A stretch of 64,000 nucleotides of DNA from Coffea arabica (lineage: Eukaryota > Streptophyta > Magnoliopsida > Gentianales > Rubiaceae), in NCBI RefSeq assembly GCF_036785885.1, contig NC_092317.1, positions 9,922,501 through 9,986,500 on the forward strand. The letters are read 5' to 3'. This document shows, in pieces, positions 47,020 through 59,280 of this stretch. Both the position numbers and the translations under genes were made by a program. The stretch's first letter is position 1. Each line of letters begins with the position of its first letter. The notes under the pieces were generated by a model that did no database searches, was not told the DNA's origin, and worked only from the letters and a program-made list of their open reading frames with translations.

Positions 47020-50000
47020 TTAACAAAGATATGGGGTGGCAATAGCATGTAGAGGATGTTTTCTGTGAACTGTGATACCAGCTGCTTCAGTCATGTCCAG
47101 ATCCTCAGGCTTGATTCCATCAGGCAACGCAAAATTAAATTTGTTGACCAATTTTGCCAATGCAAGTTCATTTACGGATATGGCGAAGTTGATACCCGGG
47201 CAAACCCTTCGTCCGGCACCAAAAGGAATTAACTCAAAGTTAAAACCTCGAAAATCTATATTGGAATTCAGAAACCTCTCAGGTTGAAATTCCTCAGGGT
47301 TCTCCCACAACAGGGGGTCTCTTGCAATTGCACTAGCATTCACCAACACTAGTGTGCCTGCTGGTATATCACACCCCATTATTTTGATGTCTTGAGTTGA
47401 TTCTCGAGGAACCAGTAATGGAACAGGAACATGAAATCGTAGAGTTTCTTTAATCACTGCTTTTAAGTATCTCATCTTCTCCAAATCATCTTGAGTTATT
47501 TCTGGTTTTCCCTGGGTCACTTCTCTTACCTCAGCCTGTAATTTCTGCAAGGTTATAGGTTTCTTTAGAAGTTCTGACATTGCCCATTCCACAACTGACT
47601 CTGTTGTGTCAGTTCCATCGACAAGCATGTTCTGCATGACGGAATGAAAGAAAGTGTTGCTTTAGAACATGCATAGATGTTTTTTTTTTTTTTTTTAAAA
47701 ATCTAAATTTCCAATTTCAAAAATAATTGGCACGTTTGCACCCAAGTAATAAATTTGTATCACACCTTTCCAAAGAAAAAGAAAAATGAAGACAAATTAA
47801 CAATATTCATACTATCGCAATAAGCGTTTAATTGCCACATACAAGACGAAACACTATGTTGCTTTTCCCTCTAAAATGTTGATTATTATTGCTCTTTTTT
47901 CCTCCAAAATCTGCAGTTCTGGTATGCAATCCAATTTTAGAAACTCAATCGTGAAGTGCAAAAACTGAAGATTTACGTAGTAGAGTTGAACTTGTCAAAA
48001 GATTAATAGGGTTAGGTACATGTAAATTTAAAAGTTACCATGTTATACATTTATTTCAAGTTTTCTGCATCACTGGACAGATAACAAATCCTTAAACCTT
48101 ATCGTTTTGGAAACATTAAATGGTCTCAAGTTTAAGTGCATAAAGTTCGGTTAACCCAAGCAACAATTGAGGATTTTTTTTTTTTTTTTGAAAATTGTTT
48201 ACAAGAGAAGGTATTCAAATGCAAGGGATGAATTTTTCTTTTAATCTGATAACAAGGGAAGGTATTCAAATATAAGGGACGAAAATGAGTGTGATTACAT
48301 ACATTCATAGTAATTTTGATATAAATTAAATATACTAAAGAGTGTATATATATAGAGTTGTGTGGTAATTTTAGAATTTTGATAGTGAGTCAACCCTTTT
48401 TGTATGTTTACTTAATATCCTTACCTCTTGTTTGGTATGCAGTAATGTCCAAAATAAAAAGGTCTTCTACCCAAAATGGTAGGGATAAATATTTATCATT
48501 ATTCATTCTTCAATATTTAGTGTGATCAATATTTAGATGTCAGAATAGAATACAATTAATAAATATTTGACTTAATTATCCTAGATATGTTTATGACTTT
48601 TATTTTTTGTTCAAGTATGTTAATCTTTTGTTTACATGGAATTCGCACATTTTTTGCTTTCAGAATCTTTTGTTTACATGGAATTTCTACTATGTAATCT
48701 TTTGTTTTCATTTTTTTTATGAAATTCAAAAAAAAAAATTCCATACAACTGTTGGACAGAATCAGGTCAAACCTGATGAATCCGAAAAAAAAACAGGTCA
48801 AATTTAGGTCACCCATAGGTTGACCTATTAACCCGTTTATGAACTAAAAATAATTTAATAAATATAAAAATATTTTATCTAACTAAACTAAGTTATTCTT
48901 TTTTTTTTTCCAAAGGCATTAACCACTTAATCCTAAATGAATTTGTTAAACTTGTGTGAAGTTGGAATCATTATGTTTGGACAAATGATGTATTACATTA
49001 TTTTCTACTTTTATAGTGTCTTAATTTATTTTAGATCTGGTTTGGGATAAAAACACTTTTACAGTATTTTAATTTATTTCAGATTTGGTTTGAAATTATT
49101 TTATCGAGATTTTTATTACTTCATATGTAATTAGTCTTATGTGAAATTAGTTCTGTTAAAAACTACAGTGGTAAATTAGTAAATTGAAATTATGTTTGGA
49201 GTCATTCGGGTGACCTGCCAACCCGAAAATTTCGGGTTCAGGTCAGGTATCCTGACCCGTTACGAGTTGACGGGTTGTATTCGGGTCAGCAGATTGTCTA
49301 TTGTACATGGGTCTCAACCCGATCCGTCAACTCATATCCGACCCGATTGCCATTCACAAGATTTTATGTTAAAGCAAGAAAAAAAAATAAAAAAATGAGT
49401 CAAACTCAAACATAAACTGATCAAACCGGACAAACCTGGTAAAACTCCAACAGTTGAACAGGCTAGCCACTAGAAATTTTTCCCTTTATATAATTGTTAT
49501 TATTCAAATCTTCTAATTATAACTAAAATAAGAAAACATTTAATTGAATTAGTGGTTGAACCATGAAGGCATGAACCAAAAGCTCATCTGGTTCATTCAA
49601 CCATCCAAGTTTAATAATATTGAATTCAGTAAACCTTACAAACCAAATAGATTTTGATCTAGCACATCGGAGTAAAGTAGAAGAATGCCATTTAATAAGT
49701 TGTCATGTCCAAGTCAACTAAACTGAAAACATTTGTACGATAGTACCAAACAAAATCTAAACCTTCCAGCCTAGTGCAAGTCACTACCTTCAAAACTAGT
49801 ACTAGATAATTTATTAGCAGTAAACATAATTCTTTTCAGAGTTGAAACTAATTATAAATTCTCATAGTGCGATGTAATTAAAGAGATGGAGAGAGATCCA
49901 ATTTACCAGGATGATAGCTTTCATATCATCACGGCCAAGAGCAAAGCCGATAGTGCTTTCCTTATTAACCTCGATCAGAATGTCCACAAAGTCTAGGCAT

Positions 50001-50821
50001 CTTGCCTCAACGGAATGGTCATTTTCAGCCTCACCTTTCCTCTTATTTATGTGCTCTTCTATTACACCCTCAAGAAATTCATCAATCAGTTTAGCAAATT
50101 TCTCCACTTTCAAGTCCAAACCATTGAAACGATTAACCCATGAAAGCCAAGGAATGTAGTCTCCTACATCAAAAACACCCAGTAACTCAACAAAAACCAT
50201 AAAAGTTTCCATAATTTTCCTTCCTTTTTCTTCCTCACTATACTTCCTCCCCAGGGCAACCCTACAAATTATATCATTTGCGAGAGTTACAAATATTTCA
50301 GTTAAGTTTACAGGTGAAGAAGAACACATCTGGCTGATCTTTTCGATCATGAGTGATGTCTCTTCTTCTCTAACATACTGATATGACTGAACCCTTTTGT
50401 TACTCAAAAGATGCAGCACACAAATGCTTTTGGCTTGTCTCCAATACTCACCATACGGTGTAAATCCTACGTCCTTACTTCCGTAGAATAGTCTATCTTT
50501 AATGCTCGATTTAGGCCTGTTTGAAAAAACCAGATCATGGGTTTTCATGATCTGGCTAGCTGCATCAGCGGAAGAGGCTACCAGCACTGGCTTGCTTCCA
50601 AAATGAAGTAGCATGAGTGGGCCATATTTTCTTGACAATGACTGGAGGGATCTGTGCGGAAGCAAGCCAAGCTGGTGAAGATTTCCAATTATTGGGAGCT
50701 TTGGTGGAGATGGTGGTAGCTTTTTTTGGGGTTTAGAAGCAGCATAGAACCATTTCAAAAGGGCTAGAAGGAATACAACTGAGGAAACTGAGAAAAATAA
50801 AAGATCAAAAGAGAACGCCAT
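47020..50821 (-). CDS. P450-6: type I CYP71-family cytochrome P450, the only full-length copy
   Basis: Exon 1 49907-50821 (305 codons), intron 47632-49906 (GT...AG, phase 0), exon 2 47020-47631 (203 codons plus stop): 508 residues, normal for the family. An N-terminal membrane segment ([14 protein letters not shown]) anchors it in the ER. Then come hinge PPSPPKLP, C-helix WRQAKS, K-helix ETLR (KETLRFHVP), FQPERF and haem loop [11 protein letters not shown] with the axial Cys. It is an NADPH-dependent monooxygenase by family; CYP71 members act mainly in specialised metabolism, substrate unknown. Oddities: the I-helix oxygen-groove motif reads DGTDTT, with Asp where Ala or Gly is normal, and the TATA-position octamer is altered. 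So it may be a young pseudogene or a divergent enzyme. Start chosen by alignment with P450-2. Confidence 0.9.
48740..49355. other. P450-6 intron segment unlike that of P450-2
   Basis: Homology to the P450-2 intron stops after ACAACT(A/G)TT and resumes at TCACAAGATT. The segment here is rich in GGGTCAGGT/ACCCGA words near both ends, as in many plant hAT-type MITEs, but I could not define matching ends or a target duplication. The 455 bp at the same place in P450-2 is also unplaced. Confidence 0.4.
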
Positions 50822-50864
50822 GGTGTATATGATCTTATGTTTGCCTATTAATGGGCGACTCTTC

Positions 50865-50872
50865 TTACATAA
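50865..50872 (-). promoter_or_regulatory. Altered TATA-position octamer of P450-6
   Basis: Reads TTATGTAA where P450-2 has TTATATAA, about 44 bases upstream of the ATG. One substitution destroys the canonical TATA core. The surrounding 100 bases otherwise match. Confidence 0.5.
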
Positions 50873-51189
50873 GATTACAGACTGCTTTTAGAATTGAAAT
50901 CCCAATAATACACCTGACAACATTAGGACCAGAAACGTATATTTAATTATTTAGTACAAGGGATGATTTAAGTGAGATAGTGCAGATAGTGCAGATAAAT
51001 GCGCGTATTACATGTGATTGGAATGGATTAGATAGTGCAGATAAAGGGCATTTAAGTGAGTGGTGTCAAATTCAAAATTTTTTATCTATGTTTAAAAGGA
51101 AAAAAAGGGGCCACACGTTACACAGGACAAAATTAATTGATTGGTCTCTGATTTATCTTTTATCTCTTTGTTGGTTGTGGGCCATCATA

Positions 51190-51790
51190 TTTGTGGGCCA
51201 AATCACGCAAAAACAAACACGTAGGTTTTCATTCTTAAAAGGAGGAAAAAAGCTTCAGCCACAAGACTGGAAAACCGAGAAACATATAAGGAGCAGCCAC
51301 AAGAAGACTTACCTTCTTGTGAGAAGATTTCCAGCCGCATAATTCAAGAGAGAAACAAAGAGGGAGAAAGGGTGAGAGCTAGACTGAAAGTTCTTTGCAA
51401 CTTTGAAATCTCAATTGAAATGTGATTTGAAATTCGATTGAGATGAAATTTTATTCACACGATTCTCTTGTCAAATTCTACTCATCTTTGATAGTTATAA
51501 TTTTTAGGGGTGATTTTATAGTAATTTCGCTTGGTTGATATTGATGATATTATTGTCATTCGAATATTTTCAGATAGATCTGTGTATTTCTATTATTGTG
51601 ATAGTAAAGATTTTTTACTGAACTAGGTCCAGTGATTTTTTCAATTTGGATTTTTCACGTAAAAATGTTGGTGTCCTGTGTCTTTTATTTTTCCTACATT
51701 TTATTATCACTATTGGCATTATTACTTGGTGATTTGATTTATTCCTATTTTAACTAGTACTTGAAAAAAGTGAAATTTGTCTTGAGCAAA
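51190..51790 (+). repeat. Probable copia-type LTR remnant
   Basis: Present in alpha' but not in the first alpha copy. It contains GAACTAGGTCCAGTGATTTT, TTTTTCACGTAAAAATGTTGG and TGTCTTTTATTTTTCC, sequence of the kind found in the R-U5 part of Tnt1/Tto-like copia LTRs. No primer site or second LTR follows. Ends undefined. Confidence 0.35.
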
Positions 51791-52899
51791 TTCTAACATT
51801 ATGTACGTGTATCGGTACCCCTTTCCCAATGCTCTTGGACCTATGGTATTGGAATCATGGAGAAAACTCCTTTGTGAAAAAATAACCATTCATATTTTGC
51901 AAAATTTGATTCCAAGAAATAGGAAAAAGACGTTTAGCATGGCATATCTTTTTCTCCTTGGATGAAGAAAGCCGGAACATCGAATATTCCCTTTCGGCCA
52001 TAGTCCCACAGCCGGCAGTTGATTCTCCTTGTTGCCACGCACGTCTTATCAAATGAGCTCTGGCGCAAGAGGGCAAGCCCAAACAAATGCCTATGAAATG
52101 TCACTGGAATTGTCGAAATTTACAGCATAATCAGTCTATCTGCCTATGAAAACGCCACCGAAGTTGTTCAAAATTACCGAATAACCCGTCCATGAGCACT
52201 GTAGCAACTCCAACTCGCACTTTTAGTATAGTGAGGATATCTCAATAATTGCTTCACCGACTTCCAAAATATATACACAAAATATATGTAAGACATTTTT
52301 ATTCTTTTTTTTTTTTTGGCTTTGCCTACTTCCCTCCAGCCCAGTGCAAAAAATTTACTAAATATCCGAATTCTCCACACCCATTTCTGATATGTTATCG
52401 TGCTCATCTAGGTGTCCAGCCAAACTTGATGTGCCTCAAATATACGTCGTTAACTTTTAAAATAAAAACAGCCATATTTTTACAAAAGAAAATTGAAATT
52501 ATTCAAATCGTGCCAAATTAGTTGTTTTGATTTCTTGTCAAGAGATGTAAAATAAGCTATCTTTAGATTTTGTTCCAAATGTCTAGCAGCCAAAAAGGAT
52601 GCCACGAACGAAAAGCTTCAGCAATTATCGCAGAAAGCAGTCTTCTGCCCTCCATGGAGCTGAATTCCAAACTTCAGCCGCCAAAATTAATCATATTGCT
52701 TCTTGGTTGGATTTGATTATCATGTTGTGATTGTAGTCTTGTCCCTTGGCAAGTTCAAATTTTCAATTTTCTGACAGCTAACAAGATTGTTTAAATCGAT
52801 TTTATACGACGGGATTATTTCATAATGTTTTGCATAATAGAGTGTTGTCGTGGCATTACTCTAATCCATCCCATCACAAGTTATAATTACTATTGTACT

Positions 52900-54080
52900 T
52901 AGGGGTGGGCACGGGTCAGGTATCTGTCCCTAACAAGATATGGCTGACCCGACCCTAAAATATCGGATCAGTCATTTTGCGACCCTAACCCGCTCCAATA
53001 ATCAAACCAATTTCATAAATTTAGTACATATTAGAATTATAATATCTAATAGATAAAACGAAATTTTATGATAATTTTGAGTATATCACCGTTCTCACGC
53101 ATTTCATCCTTCTATAACATAACAAATACAAGGATAATAAGTGTATGGCAACTTTTCCAACTTTTCCAACTTTTCCAAACACAAGGATAAAACGAAGTTT
53201 TATGATAATTTTAAGTATATCACCATTCTCACGCATTTCATCCTTTTACAACATAACAAACACAAGAATAATAAGTATATTACAACTTTTCCAACTTCCT
53301 TAAGGATATTATGGTACAAGATTGCATCCAAAATGAGTCGATTGTGGAATCAAGTTCGGAAAAGAATTGAACAGAGCTAATAATTTTTGAAGAAAGTAAA
53401 ACCAAAATAATCTTGAAAAATTTTCCCCAACTTTCTTACATCTTTGGAATAGACCTTGTTGCATTAAAGGTGATGAAAAAGAAAAATAAATTTCTTGTAC
53501 TAAAATAAAGGAAACAAATTTAAGAGACACAATTGCAATAAAATAAATAAATAAATGAAAGAGACAAATGTTTTAATTATCTAGCTAACAGAAAATTGGA
53601 GCTCCAAACACAAATTTTTGATTGAATTGATCAAAATTTTGCAGAAAAGATCGATGGAAGTAGAATAAAAATGAAAAAGGATGAAAGGGATGAACAATTT
53701 TTATGATAGAGTTTTACAAATTTTTCTTTGTTTATTCATTTGGTTCAGGTTTCACCAAAAATATTCACTTTTTTTAGACAAGATGAGCAGAGGCAGATCA
53801 TATGAGATTAAAATATGAGGTTGTGAACCACTTTACTTACAGTTATGATTAAAAATTATAAAATTATATAATGAACCCTTATTTTTTTAATATTTATATA
53901 ATATACCCTACGGGTCGGGTATCCGCGAGTTTTTATTTTGCTGATCCGTATCCGTATCTGTTTTTGCGGGTACTCGACCCGCATCTACCCCGCCAAGAAA
54001 AATATGATCGGATATCCAATTTTTCGGATCGGATCGGGTTGGTCGGGTTTCGGATCGAATCGAATTTTTGCCCACCCCTA
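52900..54080. mobile_element. hAT-like non-autonomous element, 1.18 kb
   Basis: Perfect 11-bp inverted ends TAGGGGTGGGC and GCCCACCCCTA, flanked by the exact 8-bp duplication ATTGTACT (52892-52899, 54081-54088). The sister block holds the uninterrupted site with one ATTGTACT (41255-41262). Subterminal GGGTCAGGT and CGGATCGGATCGGG words occur, and an internal near-duplicate (about 53045-53130 and 53175-53290, ATAAAACGAA(A/G)TTTTATGATAA). No transposase frame. Confidence 0.92.
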
Positions 54081-56183
54081 ATTGTACTATTCACGATAAC
54101 AAGTTTGGTGCCTCCTCATTTTCTATACTACAATTTTTTGAAGATGAAATGAAGTAGGATTACTGCATAAACTATGTAGTTGAGCCGGAGACTTTCAGTT
54201 CAATTGGTTGGTTTGGCTTATAGAGCGAACGAGACTTTGATCTGGTAACTAAAACAAAAAAGGTTGAAGTCCCAAGAAAAATGATTCCGGTCTTTGGCAT
54301 TCGAACAATGTGATTACCCTATCAATAGTCCTTTTCCATGGAACAAAATTATAGCAGAGATGAAAGATTTTCTTTATTTTCGGTACTGTAACGGGGAAAT
54401 TTGCAAAGGCCATAATTACATAAATTTACTAGTTTTTATTACAAGAAAGAAGCAGCCTTGGGAAAGAGCACGAAGAGTAAGAATCAAGGTTTTGGAACAT
54501 CTGTAACCACACTGTGCAATGGACGGTCTCAGATCGAGTCGAAGGAGGCCGACTAAGTTTGGGAGGTTGATGAAAAAATGTTCCAGACTTACCACGGCTC
54601 CTAGGCCAAAGATGAGACCTTGTATTGCACGGTGCGATTGCAACCCTTCTCAAGAATCAATCCAACACTTGTATCAAGACAAGAATACAGAATCTGCAGC
54701 ATTCGGCCATGTTAAGAATTCAAGGAAGTGGGGATGGAATAACAAGAAGAGAAATTTTGCAACGAACTGCAACGCCAGGGCATTCTGTCATATCCAACTC
54801 TTTTCCCTATGCTCCGGGAAATTGCCAATCAAACTTGCCTACCAAATTTGCCAACACAAGTTTATTACTGGCAACAGCAAAAGCGATTCCAGGACAACCC
54901 CTCCTACCAGCACCAAATGGGATTAACTGGAAATCATACCTTTTGAAATCTATAGACGAATCCATAAATCTCTCGGGCATAAAGTTCACAGGTTCATCCC
55001 AATATGCAGGATCTCTACCTATTGCCCAAGCATTGATGATCACCATTGTACCAGTTGCAATATCATATCCCATTATTTTGACATCTTCTCTTGCTTCTCT
55101 AGGAACCAGCAACGGAATTGGAGGATGTAAGCGAAGAGTTTCCTTGATCACTGCTTTCAAATAATGCATCTCGGCCAAGTCATCCTCGGATATCTGTTCT
55201 TTGCCACCAACAACCCCTCTTATTTCAGTTTGCAATTTCTTTAGGATAATGGGGTGTCTTAAGATCTCTGCCATTGCCCATTCTGCAACTGTAGCCGTGG
55301 TATCAGTTCCAGCAGAGAATACATCCTACAGTCAAAAACATATACACTTAAAATCAATGATTTGTTGATTGTCCGTGAGAATGATCAGAGATGAAGCTTA
55401 ATGAAGCTTAATGATTTTATATTCAGAAAAAATGATTTTATAGAAGCTTAATGATTTTATACTCAGAAAATGAAGCTTAATAATTTTATATTCACTGCGC
55501 AGAGAAAATTGTGCTTACCAATATTATAGCTTTGACGCTGTCCTTGTCCATGGTTACACCCGTTGCGTTATCTTTATAGATTTTCAGCAAAATATCAAGG
55601 AAGTCTTCTCTGCTTTCACCATCAATCGTCTCACCACTTGGCCTGCAGGAATATTTTTCCACTGCACCATCCAACCTTTCTTGGACCACGCCCTCCAAGA
55701 ACTCATCTACTTCTCTAGCAACGCGATCCACTCTGGCATCGTAACCATTAACTCGATTAATCCAGCGGAGACAGGGCACAGATTTGACTAAACTTCCTCC
55801 GTTCAGTAACTCCAAGAATTGGCCCAACAGCAGCTTGAATTTCTTTCCAGTTTCCCCTCCACCGTATTTCCTCCCAAAGCCGATCTGCATACAATATCAT
55901 TAGTCAGCGAAACAAACATTTCGCTCAAATTCACAGGTGTCGAATCCAAAGAAGCGTCTTTAATCTTCTGCATCATAATCGACGTTTCCTCTTCCCTTAT
56001 ATTACGAAACGCCTAAACTTTTTTGTTGCTCAGGAGCTGAAGAACACAAATACTCTTTAACTGTCTCCAATACTCGCCATAGGGTGCTACCGATATATCC
56101 TTCATGTTATAGAGAAGTTTATTAGCTGTGCTCGAAAATGGCCTATCAGAGAAAATCAAATTGTGGGTTTTCATGATTAGGCT

Positions 56184-58299
56184 TGTTAGGATCCAGGCGC
56201 GGAACAAACAACTATTGAGACATCAAGTGCACAGCAATTTAATGAGGAACAAGCCACAAGCAGGAAAGATAAACGACACACAATATTTAACGTGGTTCGA
56301 CTCCACCATTGAGCCTACATCCACGGAGAGAAACACGTTCTTTTTTATGAGAGGAAAACCCTATACAAGAATACAACTTGAACCCAAACCCAACCCTTGT
56401 ATACCATCTCTCATCTCCCAAGAGCCCTCTCTCACACCCCAGGTATAAGGCTACATCTTGTCCTTGTGTCTCTCTTGTGTGGTATGCCAACCCATCTATA
56501 TATAAGGAACATTACTGCCAAAAAACCAAATAACAATTGGAAACCAATACTATTTCCTAAACTAAATAGAATACTTCTTGGCTACTACTTCAAGTAACAA
56601 GAACCAATTAGGAAATTAGTTGCTTCCACATAAGATAAGAAATCTGCCTAAAAGAATTTAAGTCAATTTCCTAACAAATCTCCACCTTGGCGAAAATTTC
56701 TTTTAACAATCATTTGCCTTCAACTACCAAATAATATGGTACCAAACTACACACCCGAATCAATACAGTCCTGACACTAAATTGATTCAATCGGCAAATG
56801 AACATGTGTAGTTACCCCGAGTCCAACCTCCAGTTGACTCGTGAGAAGGTGCCTCAATTCACCATCTCCCTTTACAGGATTTCTTCTCACCACCACTTGC
56901 AATCCGGGATCCCCTTTTATGAGCTCTAACCCTAACCATTGGAGTATCAACCGGGATGAAATATCAACCGTTAGAGGTGTGAGAAATTCTCCACCGATTC
57001 ACGTCCAAAATCAGCATTGGACTCCACCTTTTCCTTGACCCTTGAATCACCTGCTTAGATTCACCATCAAGTATTTCCATGCTTTTCGACTTCTTATCCT
57101 TCACCATCAATGCTTTTTGCCAAACCATTGAAACAAGGATACCACTCATTAAATCGTTCAATTAGTAACAGCTACCAATCCACTTGATCTCAATAATTAA
57201 CTAGGATCCAACCACGAACTTTGCTCTATTGCCCAGTCTCGCAACTAAGCTCTGATACCACTTGTTAGGGAGAAACACCTCGAAAAAGTCCACCAAAGAG
57301 CCCAATATGTAAGTCAGAAACCCAACTCTGACCCAAAAGCTTAAGCTATTAGGTCTTGAACCCTTACTTGCATATTAACCGCTCTTTTTCCATCTCTCGT
57401 ACCGATGTGGGACACAATCCCTTACTCATGAACCCAACAAATCTCCCCCTTCATGAGTAACCCCCACATTAAACCCAAATTTACAAGCTCTTGTTTTTCG
57501 GAGCCCACTTTAATACTCAACACAAGCCCACCTTATCATTTTAAGGTCACCTCTTCTTCCAAACATGGACCCGCTCTTCTTCAACATCCAAACTATATTT
57601 TTGGACCCCTACCAACCCTTGGCTTCTTGGTCTAACATCAACCGAAACCCCTGCCAAACCCATGGCACATCTGGTCCAACACCAACCAAACTCCTTGGCA
57701 TTTCGGTCCACCATCAAGAAGAGAATTTTTTCACCGATCCAATTCCGAGAAGAATTCACTTGCCCATGAGTAACCCAGTTTTGCAACCTGAATCTCTGAT
57801 ACCACTTGTTAGGATCCAGACGCGGAACAAATAACTATTGAGACATCAAGTGCAAAGCAATTTAATGAGGAACAAGCCACAAGCAGGAAAGATAAACGAC
57901 ACACAATATTTAACGTGGTTCGACTCCACCATTGAGCCTACATCCACGGAGAGAAACACGTTCTTTATTATGAGAGGAAAACCCTATACAAGAATACAAC
58001 TTGAACCTAAACCCAACCCTTGTATACCATCTCTCATCTCCCAAGAACCCTCTCTCACACCCCAAGTGTAAGGCTACATCTTGCCCTTGTGTTTCTCTTG
58101 TGTGGTATGCCAACCCATCTATTTATAGGAAACATTACTGCCAAAAAACTAAATAACAATTGGAAACCAATACTATTTCCTAAACTAAATAGAATACTTC
58201 TTGGTTACTACTTCAAGTAACAAGAACCAATTAGGAAACTAGTTACTTCCACATAAGATAAGAAATCTACCTCAAAGAATTTAAACCAATTTCCTAACA
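56184..58299 (-). mobile_element. Non-coding copia-type element with three LTR-like units, in exon 1 of P450-7
   Basis: Outer LTRs 56184-56676 and 57807-58299, 493 bp each and nearly identical (TGTTAGGATCCAG...TTTCCTAACA), flanked by AGGCT (56179-56183, 58300-58304). Orientation is minus: AGTGGTATCAGAGATTC, the initiator-Met primer site, abuts the 57807 end, and the purine tract AAGGTGGAGATT abuts the 56676 end. The 1.13-kb interior has no gag or pol. It holds a third, different LTR-like unit at 57263-57439 with its own primer site and purine tract. The sister gene P450-5 is the empty site. Non-autonomous; it must have been mobilised by a coding copia element. Confidence 0.9.
57263..57439 (-). 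repeat. Internal LTR-like unit with its own primer site and purine tract
   Basis: 177 bp, starting TGTTAGGGAGAAACACC and ending GAACCCAACA on the plus strand. It is preceded by CTCTGATACCACT (initiator-Met primer complement) and followed by AATCTCCCCCTT (purine tract on the minus strand). It shares only TGTTAGG and the ACA end with the outer LTRs. Confidence 0.7.
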
Positions 58300-58744
58300 A
58301 GGCTAGCTCCATCAGCTGATGAAACTACTACCGTTGGAACACTACCAAATTTGAGAAACATGATTGGACCATATTTTTGGGCTAAGGAGTGGAGAGGATA
58401 GTGAGGCAGTGAGCTTAGCTGATGAAGATTTCCAATAATCGGAAGTCCTGGTGGCGATGGTGGCTGATTCTTTCTCGAATTTGAAACTAATTTGAAGAGA
58501 AACCACAGTAAGATTAAAGGAAAAAGCGAAAAAAAGATTGGATGAAACATATATACATCAATCTTTAGCTCCGATACCAAGCCTGATGAGCTTGCCATTT
58601 GCTTTAATCTCCCCTGTATTTTGCTCAGGCTACAAGACTCTGATTTCAGACAAAATATTGGAAAACAAGTATGGACAAGCTTGTGTCAGTTGGGAGGCGT
58701 GTGGTATCTATCCATATAGGCTTGCAGAAAAATGACAAAAGAAG

Positions 58745-59280
58745 ATGGAAAAATAAGGACAAATCTATAAGGACAAAATTACACTTTATCCCCCCTATAA
58801 TTTAGTATTTTTATATATAACCCCCGTATAGTTTAAAAAATTATATATAACCCCTCAAGGTTTGAATTAAAGTGTGAAAATGACGAATATGGTCATTCGA
58901 AATGAAACCTTTTAAAATGTCAAAATCACCCTTGTTTAAAAATTAAAATGGTTGAACTAACAAAAATATAAAACATAATATACATAACACACTAACTCCG
59001 CATGGTTTTATATTTATCATATAACCCCCTTATGGTTTAATATTTTATCATATAATCCCCTTAAGATTTTCAAAATATACACATAACCCTCCTGTGGTTA
59101 ATAAATAATTTTTAACTTTATATAGGGGTATTTTGACATTTTATATGAATCCGTTATGACATTTTAATTCAAATCATGAGGAGATTATATATAACTTTTG
59201 AAATCGTAGGGGGTTATGTACAAAAAAACTAAATCACAAGGAATAAATTGTAATTGCCCGAAAAATAAGGACAAATCGAA
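58745..59280. repeat. MITE-like repeat upstream of P450-7 (sister of 45146-45675)
   Basis: Same structure as at 45146-45675, including GAAAAATAAGGACAAATC on both sides. It confirms that the repeat was in place before the beta duplication. Confidence 0.6.

Larger units (their letters stand above)
45715..52080. repeat. Alpha' duplicon (sister of 2912-11245)
   Basis: Matches 2912-4218 (to 45715-46945), 7196-10960 (to 46955-50965) and 10975-11245 (to 51835-52055). It lacks the 3-kb stretch 4218-7196. Inside the P450 intron, 48740-49355 differs from 8705-9160, and 50968-51830 has a copia-LTR-like insert. It contains P450-6. Confidence 0.85.
54720..58598 (-). pseudogene. P450-7: type II CYP71-family cytochrome P450, interrupted by a retroelement
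   Basis: Exon 1 is split: 58300-58598 ([20 protein letters not shown] to SADGASL) and 55519-56183 (resuming [14 protein letters not shown]). The gap is the LTR element 56184-58299. The phase-0 intron is 55326-55518. Exon 2 is 54720-55325 with [18 protein letters not shown] and [11 protein letters not shown]. Other lesions: TAG at 56013-56015 replacing Gln (CAG in P450-5) in NKKVQAF; the missing base near 55870-55880, identical to P450-5; TAG at 54807-54809 replacing Gln after QFPGA, 29 codons before the normal end. Exon 2 up to that point is fully open, better preserved than in P450-5. Confidence 0.9.
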
